Below, piece after piece: positions 51,911 through 61,000 of a stretch of DNA of 64,000 bases. The position numbers and the translations under genes are program-made. The number at the start of each line of letters is the position of its first letter. The stretch's first letter is position 1. The DNA is from Caprella mutica. Taxonomy: Eukaryota > Arthropoda > Malacostraca > Amphipoda > Caprellidae. The DNA lies in contig CANNZV010000340.1 of assembly GCA_947561585.1 (NCBI GenBank), positions 434,001 through 498,000 on the forward strand, read 5' to 3'. Under the pieces are notes generated by a model. It did no database searches. It was not told where the DNA came from and saw nothing but the letters and a program-made list of their open reading frames with translations.

Positions 51911-51990
51911 CTGGTCAGGGCAATTAATGAAGACATTTAAAAAATGAGAAAGTCTTACGTCATGTCAGAGAATCGAACCTGGGTCATTAT
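51911..51990 (-). mobile_element. tRNA-derived SINE, copy 2 (truncated)
   Basis: On the minus strand CCCAGGTTCGATTCTCTGAC, ATGACGTAAGACTTTCTC, ATTTTTTAAATGTCTTCATT, AATTGCCCTGACCAG. It carries a consensus B box (GGTTCGATTC), but the A-box half is replaced by unrelated sequence. Same orientation as copy 1; together they bracket the 50568-51908 element. Confidence 0.7.
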
Positions 51991-52399
51991 ATTCAGGAAA
52001 TAAACTCTTAAGTAACCCACCTTGTACTTAACTCTGTATTATTATTTGTCTGAAATTTTATTCATTTTTTTCACATTTATCCTATTTAGCCCCTGAATTA
52101 ATCTTAAAAACTAACGATTCAAAATTTTCCGTTCGTCCCACCAAATTTGAGGCAATTTGGTTGAATAATTTTGGAGTGATTGAGTTATAAATGACCTTGA
52201 CATTGTCCTTTGATCGTATTAATTGGTCCCAAAATTTCACCAGATGGGTTCTGGACATTGACCAATCGTCTCACCGATTTTGGTTGCATACTTTTTGAGT
52301 TATGCGAATAACAATTAAAATGATAAATGAATTTTTAAATGCCACCGAAAACAATACCTTACGCATCTGCGAATGTGATTACCAATGAAGAGTTCCGTG

Positions 52400-53880
52400 C
52401 ACGAACATTTCGTCCAACGGACATTTCGTCCGCTGACATTTCATCCACGGACAATTTGTCCACGAAATGCTTTATTTTGTATTATAATTATAATATGTAT
52501 ATATTGTTTATTATATAATATTTATATATATTCTGCAATATAAAAGTAGAAAACACCCTTTTTTTGAATGTTAATTAGAAATTTATGGTCTTTGCCTTAA
52601 AGGTCCCCTCCAAGCAAATTTTTTTATTGCTTAAATCAACGTGGTTAATGCTTCTTATCATTTTACTGCAAACTCCATAAATTTGATAGCATATTTTTAA
52701 TTTTATAGGTTTTTAAAGATTTTTATAATTCAAACTTTACAAAACCTACTTTACTTCCGACTTTCTAATTTTCAGTCTGAAGAAGAAGAATGTACACCAT
52801 TTGTTTTGATTTTCAACTAGGTATTTGGTTTAATAAATCAATTTATTATTCGTTTAAAGGTTTAAATTTGGATAAACTTATTATAGAAACGTTTATATAC
52901 TTTTAGAAACAATTACTATCTTAAAAGAAGGTCAAAAACGCAATGTCTGTTTAAAAATCAAAATTTGAAATCAAAACAAAGAGTGTACAATCTTCTTTCT
53001 CAGCGTCAGGTTGGAGATTCGCTCGATTGTTGCTCAGATAGTATCAAAAAACTTTAAAATCAAATAATAAAATATATACTGAGCCGAGTTGTATGCGGTT
53101 TGCGGAATAATGATCGTAGACCTTAGTTCTATAATATTATGTAGTAAACTCATTTTTTTCCCGGAGCCTGGAGAGGACCTTTAATTCTTATTGAAATCTT
53201 CTTCTGCTGCTCCTGCTGGCCGGCAACAAGAGAATAATAAAACTGAATATTTTATTTAATTATATGCAGGCAGGCGATGCGTGTCTCGAAATTATTATAG
53301 TATGTACCTACATATACATAGAAAAGGGAGACATTTTTTCTATATTCGCAATAACTACAACTTCTTTGGTGTAATTTCAGTTATTTCACAATAACTACAA
53401 TAAACATCAATATTATTATATTAGTACTCAGATTAGCTTAATTTTTTTTAAGACATTTTTTCATCAGTGACTATATAAAGAAGATACATGTATATAGTAT
53501 ATACTTCTAAACATTAAACAAGTGATCGATAATTAAATATGATATAAAAGAATTAGCTAAATATTGGTACATTTCAGTGTTATGTTTAATTGTATGTGTA
53601 AAAACATCCGTGTTTTCGGACTGTTCAACATTTTCACACCCATAATAAAATTGTATAAAATAATTAGTATTTACCTCTATTATAATTATTTTATTCTCTT
53701 TCTTACGTTTCAAGATTTAGTCTTATTAGTACCTTGTTATTTCACATTTTGGATACTCATAACTCATTAATTAATGCATAATATTATAAGAGGTAAATAT
53801 CTTAAAGGGGCAGTCAACACTTTATAATACAAAATAAAGCAATTCATGAACGAGTTGTCCGTGGACGAAATGTCCTAGAC
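52400..53880. mobile_element. TIR element with GGACATTTCGTCC-type ends, disrupted
   Basis: The left end has CGAACATTTCGTCCAACGG, ACATTTCGTCCGCTGACATT, TCATCCACGGACAATTTGTC, then TTTATTTTGTATTATAA. The right end has the complement: TTATAATACAAAATAAAGCA, GAGTTGTCCGTGGACGAAAT, GTCC. The terminal arms are about 60 bp. A separate 585-bp MITE (52598-53183) is inserted inside. Exact limits are uncertain. Confidence 0.65.
52598..53183 (+). mobile_element. 585-bp MITE, copy 1 (forward)
   Basis: It begins AAGGTCCCCTCCAAGCAAAT and ends CCTGGAGAGGACCTTTAA, an inverted AGGTCCYCTCC terminus, with TTA/TAA at the junctions as for PIF/Harbinger-type targets. It is nested in the 52400-53880 element. A second copy lies in reverse at 54207-54786. 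Confidence 0.8.
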
Positions 53881-54206
53881 CCGAAAAGTTCATATCATGT
53901 GGAGACTTTTTTTTTATAGAACGTACATATTATTATGTATAGAATAATAGATCAATGGAGTTACTTCAAGTAGTAAAATTGCTAAACTGTATCGACACTG
54001 CAAACCACAATAAGATTAATGCATCAATTTACTAGATTAGTAACACTTATCTGTTTATTTCCATAATACTAATTTAACAAACAATAGTTTCTGCTTTGTT
54101 TCTATTTTCTAATCTTGACATATACCTAAATATTTTTAGATACTTCACCCATTATAGATGTTTCGCTTTGAAAATAAAGTTAGTAAACTCTGAAAAATCT
54201 TTACTT

Positions 54207-54786
54207 AAAGGTCCTCTCCAGGCTCCAGGAAAAAAATGAGTTTATAACATAATATTATAGAACTAAGGTCTACGATCATTATTCTGCAAACCGCATACAA
54301 TTCGGATCAATATATATTTTATAATTTGTTTTTAAAGCTTTTTAGTACTTTGTGAGCAACAATTGAGCGAATCACTAATCTGAAGCTCAAGAAGAAGATT
54401 GTACACTCTTTGTTATGATTACAAATTTGAATTTTGTGAACAAACCATGCGTTTTCGGCCATTATTTTAGATATTAATTGTTTCCTAAACTATATAAACG
54501 TTTCTATTATAAGTTCATTCAATTTTATATTAAATGGATTTATTAAACCTAATACCTAGTTGACAATCAAAACAAATGGTGTACATTCTTTTTCTTCATG
54601 CTGAAAATTTCTTAAATTAGTTAGTCGGAAGTAAAATAGGTTTAGTAGAGTTTGATTATAAAAATCTTTTAAAGCGTATAAAATTAAAAATATGCTACCA
54701 AATTCGATGCGGTCTGCAGCAAAATGATAAGAAACATTAGCCTCGTTAAATAAAGCAATAAAAATATTTGCTTGGAGGGGACCTCT
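54207..54786 (-). mobile_element. 585-bp MITE, copy 2 (reverse)
   Basis: It begins AAAGGTCCTCTCCAGGCTCC and ends TGCTTGGAGGGGACCTCTAA. It aligns over its whole length with the complement of 52598-53183: shared GGTCTACGATCATTATTC, GAAGAAGATTGTACACTCTT, AAAACAAATGGTGTACATTC. Its right end is about 230 bp before the K2P start codon. Confidence 0.82.
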
Positions 54787-55013
54787 AAATTTTTTTCTTT
54801 TCTTTAGTCTGTTTGACCCTAGAACCTTAGTAGGTGATGTTTCTTGAGAGAATTTAAATGACTGGTTCTATTTTTATTACGAAAGGTAATATCAGATGTC
54901 TGTTTCCTAATTTTTTCATTTCTGTGTAGATGTGCGTTGTTCTTTAGCCAAACTTGTGCTCTGTTAGTGCCGTAAATACTAGCTTGGAGTAAAGAATATT
55001 CAACTCTTTCACG

Positions 55014-58000
55014 ATGAGTCACGGTTTACACATAATGCCGAATGTTCAAAACTCTGCTGCGGATGATGGAAATTTGGATAATGAAAAGGATGGTATATAT
55101 AATGAATTGGACATCATTGATGAAAAACTTGGAAAACTGAAGGAGGCAGGCGTAAGGGCACTAGTTGAGATATTTATGGGTGTAGACTGTACTACAGCCG
55201 AAATGATAGTAATAAAGTTAGATGAGGAGGAACAAGTTTTTCAGCTTCCTGATGAAGTTGAAAAAACTAATGGTAGTCCTAGAAGAGAATTTGGAGAAGA
55301 TTTTGCTGGTCCTAGTGGACAAGGTGGTGAAGCAAGTGCCGGCTCTAGTGGAGGAGACAGTGGTGGCCATGGCAGACAAAATGAAGCATACGATACATCA
55401 AGTGAAGAGTTCAATAGCCCCAGTTCCGATGGCACTCCTCCTTTCAAACTCTTGGCCATGGGCGCCTCTAATACTACTAGCAGAGAAGACTCATCTGCTG
55501 GAGGTAGCAGGGATGCTTTCAATGCAAAAATTAACAATGCAACTAAGAGTAAACCAACTGGAGCTGCTCGAGAGAATTTGAATCAATTGATAAATGATAT
55601 GAGAAACAGTATTAAAGTGGTCAGTATATAACTTTTAATCTCTCCATCTAGGAACCAGGTTATTTAAATTGTTTGATTTGCAAGATTTTTTTAAATTTTG
55701 GTTATGAAAATTTAAATATGCAGGTATTACCTTATCAAATATAGCTAAGCTAAGTACATAGTCTTCTATATTTCTAAACAATATTCAATATTTTCCGAAC
55801 AATTAGCCGGCAAATAGATAAGGGAGTGTCTAACTTTAATAAGTGGTAGATACTAGATAGATAGATTCTTCAGTATAAGATTTGCTTTAAGTTGAAGCAA
55901 AACATTTACTAATTTACAAAATAAAAGAATTTGGGATTAAATCAAAGACCATATTATTATCAAAGTTAATTCATCCCCCATAAACTATTTCGTGCCTTAT
56001 TCCATACACTTTTAAATTCCCATGACATAGGCTTCATCTTAACTAAAGTCTAGTGGCAGTCTTTGCTCAAGTTGAAGATAATTGAAAGATTTTTAAATCA
56101 GATCGAATGGTAGCTTTCTCTCGTTTAAAACTCTGGTTAAAATATGCAATTTTATCATGAATCGTAAGTTTCATCAATTTGAGTACGAATTACGAACGAA
56201 ATTAAAGTATATGTAGAAATTTAATCAATCGGGTTAGTATCACTGAAAAAATTAGAATATGGTTCCAAAATTAGGTAAATTCCTAACTATAACAAAAACA
56301 GAAATAAAAAAATATCACGTATAGTAATGGTAAATTTCTACTTTACAGGTTAAAGGTAACGTAGCAATGGTTGGTTGGTCAATCAAAAAGGCCGCCAAAA
56401 TGGTGGCTAAATGCACCTCTACAAATGTCAAGGGGGTCATGAAAAAAGCTAAGAAGAGAGTGAAACACAACTACAAGGAAAAAATTACTCTCTATCTGAC
56501 GGAAGAGAGCACGTAAGTCTCAAAACTAAAGGTGGCTACACACGTTCATGCAATCTTGACAAGTCTACTTGCGCGAGTATTTGCACAAGTATTGGAATAT
56601 TTCCCTTCGCCACCACACGATAAAAGTATACTCATAGTAAACAGAATAGTATAGTACCCCAGTTACATGTATTATTCAAATTTATTCTGGGTAGGCTGTG
56701 ACGTCATGTATGTAAGCAAGAGGTGACGTCATAGTAAACAGAATTGCTGTGGGTCACGTGGAATAGAGAATTAAGATGGCGGCCAACGCGACCGATTTGA
56801 CTAATGATCTAATTATCTTGAATAAATCGTCTTCTTCAAGACTAAAAATTTGTTACTATTTTGGGTGTAAAAAGACCAGTAGCAATTTCATCAAGTCATT
56901 TTTTTAGTTTTCGTCCGTATGACTTAAGATTGGATAATAGCATGCGGTAATGTGGAATTAAAAAAAAGATATCACCGAAAACGTTATTCAACAAAAGTTG
57001 GGTGTGTTGCAGCCATCTTTTGTGTTTGTACTGTACGTACAAACGTACGCACCATTGTTGACATGTGACGTCACAGCCTACCGGGACACGCGTAATATCC
57101 CCCCTATAGCTCTGGGATATTATATCTTCTCTGTACTGTGGTATACTTGTACAAGCCTCCTGTTGAAATTGTGACTATGTCGAGTTCAGATGATAACATA
57201 AACGAAAATCTCAAAAGAAGAAACGAAATGAGCGGTGTAAATAATGGTTGAAAAAAGGGAACAAATTCTCATGTTAACACTGATTTTATCACATTAGTTG
57301 CATGTTTAAATAATGGGAATATATATAATTTATTTCGAAATTTAGTTAATTTATTTTGAAATTTAGTTAATTTATTTTGAAATTTAGTTTATTTATTTTG
57401 AAATTTAGTCAATTTATTTTGAAATTAAGTTTCTACAAATATAAACACAAGCTATACATTCTAAATTAATAGCAATTCTGCTTTTCTTCTATCAAAATTA
57501 TTTTTTGTCTGTTAATAAACTCATTATTTCCTTTTATATTTATCGTAATTGTTCTCAAGTTTTCAATATCTTCGGTACACACGCTACGTTTCACTTGCAC
57601 AAGTCAGACTTGCACAGGTGACAGGATTCAAATTGAATCATGTCTCAAGTCACTTGTACAATTCTATATTTGTGCAAGTCTTGTCCTATAGACCCCAAGT
57701 TCGCTTGCACAAAATACTTGCGCAAGTAGACTACAAACTTAATGTTATTGAACTGAAGGTTGAATAAATGTGTCACTTCGCAGTACTCTAACCCGAAATA
57801 AGACTAAATGTGGCTACATACGTTAATGCAAACTTGACAAGTCTACTTGAACAAGTATTTGCACAAGTATTGGAATATTTCCCTTCGCCACCACACGGTA
57901 CAAGTATACTTGTACAAGCCTCCTGTTGAAATTGTAACTGTGTCGAGTTCAGATGATCACGCGCTTGCTTTGACAGCTTTTTGTGAAATCTCTCAAAAGA

Positions 58001-61000
58001 AGAAACTAAATGAGCGGTGTAAAGAGTTGTTGAAAAAAAGGGAAAATATATTCTCATTTTAACATTGATTTTAGTTGCATGTTTAAATAATGGGAACCAC
58101 AAGTAAATTTGTGGTTTAGGTCCCCCAACGATTTTCGCTATTTTGACATCTATATAGGTTAAAGGAGCCATTTTAAGTCTTTTTTTCACGAATACCATTT
58201 GTTGTGCAAATGCTTCGTTTTCGAGATATAGCGCGATTAAGTTTTTGATAGGAATTACAAGTTTGTAGAAGACACGAAGCTTTCCGCCTTTCCGCCTTTT
58301 AGATTTTTGTGACATGAAATCTTGGTGCCACGAAGCTGTTAACGTAGTTCACTGTATCCGCTAGTTTGTTGTACTGCACACATCATAATTGTTTAATGAC
58401 CTGGTAGGGGGGTTAGGGATATACTTATTTGTGATGTTAATGTACCTTTCCGGACCCCCAAACTAAACTTAACCTATCGGAAAATTATTTCTCATATCTC
58501 GAAAACGAAGCATTTGCACAACAAATAATATTCGTGAAAAAAAGACTTAAAATGGCTCCTTTAACCTATATAGATGTCAAAATAGCGAAAATCGTTGGGG
58601 TACCTAAACCACAAATTTACTTTAAATATATTCCCATTATTTAAACATGCAACTACAATCAATGTTAAAATGAAGAATATATCTTCCCTTTTTTTCAACA
58701 ACTCTTTACACCGCTCATTTCGTTTCTTCTTTTGAGAGATTTTACAAAAAGTTGTCAAAGCAAGCGCGTGATCATCTGAACTCGACACAGTTACAATTTC
58801 AACAGGAGGCTTGTACAAGTATGTACAAGTAAGTACCGTGTGGTGGCGAAGGGAAATATTCCAATACTTGTGCAAGTAGACTTGTCAAGTTTGCATTAAC
58901 GTGTGTAGCCACTTGTAGTCTTATTACGTGTTAGAGTACTGCGAAGTTACCCATTGATTCTACCTTCAGTTGAAGATAGACAAAATGTAGAGAAAATAAC
59001 TTTTCTAACATTTTCATTTATTTGTACAGGTTGGCGCTCAGTCTGATTACTCTTGTGTCTTTTCTAATATTTTTGATAGCAGGTAAGAACACCAATTTAA
59101 TTCGAATTATCTCCTAGGAAGATTTAATTCCCAATGTAAGCCTATTTCTCAATTCGTACGATGTTGTAATTTGGATTATGTATTTAGTTTTCATTTTTAA
59201 CACGTTTATCATTCTTTAATGCTAATTGCAGTTTAAGAGGATAGCGCTAGAGCTATGCTCTTCAACTACGCGATCTTAAGATTTTTGTGTTAGGTAGGCT
59301 ACATTTACAATCACCTCTTCAATTTCCACCGGTGCTTGTGTCCCTTTCGTCACATTCGTTTGTAAGTGACTACATTTTCGGATTAGTTTTTTGCATTTTT
59401 TATCTCGCAACCGATGGTGGTAGGCGACTTTTTTTTATATAGAGCCGCTTTCCTTTCGGACTTCTTCTTCCAGCTCCTTGTATATAATATCCTTTAGACA
59501 TCAGCCCTTCGGTTCCATAGCAGAAGTTAGACTCCTACTAAAAGGTGCAGTTTTAGCGTCTGCTGGAAGCCTGGAATACGGTTGATTATAATAATTATAG
59601 TAATATGAATTACGTGACATTTTAAAGTTAAATTCAATTAGTTCTTTTGTAATATGAATTGACATTTCCAAGACTACGAAATAACTAATATTATCGGCTA
59701 GCTCATAGATATAAAGGTGGATTTCTGATGCAGTGGCTGAAGCTGCTAGAGCCACGCGGATCACTTCTGCTGCCGCATTGGAAGTCCACCTTAAGGAGAC
59801 TAAATTTTATTTTGATGCATAAAAGTTTCTGTCGACAGGTGCCGGTCTATTTTTATTTTTCGAAGGTGATCATGAAGAAACTGAGAAAAATGAGATAGAG
59901 GCGGAAAGAACCAATCTTCTTGAGGTCCTTTTGAACGACACCTTCACCATGGAGAATACGACTGACTGGCTTGCTGTGAGTAAAAGTTTATTAGGTAGTC
60001 ATTTAATAATCAGTATGTAAAATCAACAATTCAAAACAAAGATAGTTTCTTCTATTGAAAGACATATCAAAAAATCTCAACTAAATTGTCAAACATTGGG
60101 ACATCCTACCATTAAATACATGATTGTTTATAGAATTCATTGTAAATTTTAGAACATGTTGGGTGTTAGTGTTCTTACCTACTTCTACTAGCAACTCTGG
60201 CACTTTATTTTTGAAAGGCTTAAGATATGGTAGTTAATTAAATCTTTCGACAAATCACTAGTTTTCATCTACAATTTTTCGAAAGTTTTGGTGAAAAACT
60301 ATTTACAAAGGGTATTTCTAACTATATTTTGAAACTAACTTATAAACACTGATTTGAGCATCGATGCAGAAAAATTCTACCAACGATAAAAATGCTTCAC
60401 GCGCAACTTTCGTTCGCTGCAGAGATCAGATAGATGCATGCATGCATTTACATGTACATCCACAATAACCTAAAGATTATTTGTTAAAGATATTACAGAT
60501 TCTCATCCATGCAGACCTAATGAAGCCTGCGGATGCCAATTGTGTTATTGCGAAATATCGCCAAATTACCTTCAATAAAAAAGGCCTAAAACAGAAGAAC
60601 TGTTCATATTTTGGCTATCCAAAGTTATTCTAAGAACCTCAAATGATCAAACTTAACACTACTTCAGATATATAGAACGTACTGCAATCAAAATAATTAC
60701 TAATCAATGCCATCTATCTTTTAACCAATGCTGCTTAACAAATAAACTGCTTCCCAGTTACACAAAGATTTCTACTAGAAGATAATTTTAGACTGCTGTA
60801 AAATATATCAATATCTTGTATACACTACGGCTTGTTAACTATTTAAACTAGATGGAATTTAATTAATTTCTTCTATAATCGAAAAAAAAATCATTTTCAG
60901 GCTGCTGATGGTCAAATTAAAGAATACGAAACTAAACTGTACCAGTCATTTCAGCACGGAGTGTCTTCTGATACAGATGTCAGAGTCTGGACCTTCTGGA

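Larger units (their letters stand above)
35801..55013. other. Unlabelled gaps of the repeat-rich intergenic region
   Basis: Outside the listed repeats, the stretches 37073-37645, 39353-39969, 43511-44289, 44729-45185, 46237-46559, 47696-47965, 48177-48614, 49698-50439, 51991-52399 and 53881-54206 are AT-rich with short ORFs only. I found no gene or RNA. The K2P promoter presumably lies near 54787-55013, but no core element is obvious. Confidence 0.45.

Noticed and set aside
55241..55581. Alternative-frame ORFs of 98 and 119 codons in K2P exon 1
   Set aside because: They overlap the 202-codon frame that has a good start context, an upstream stop and a phase-compatible donor.
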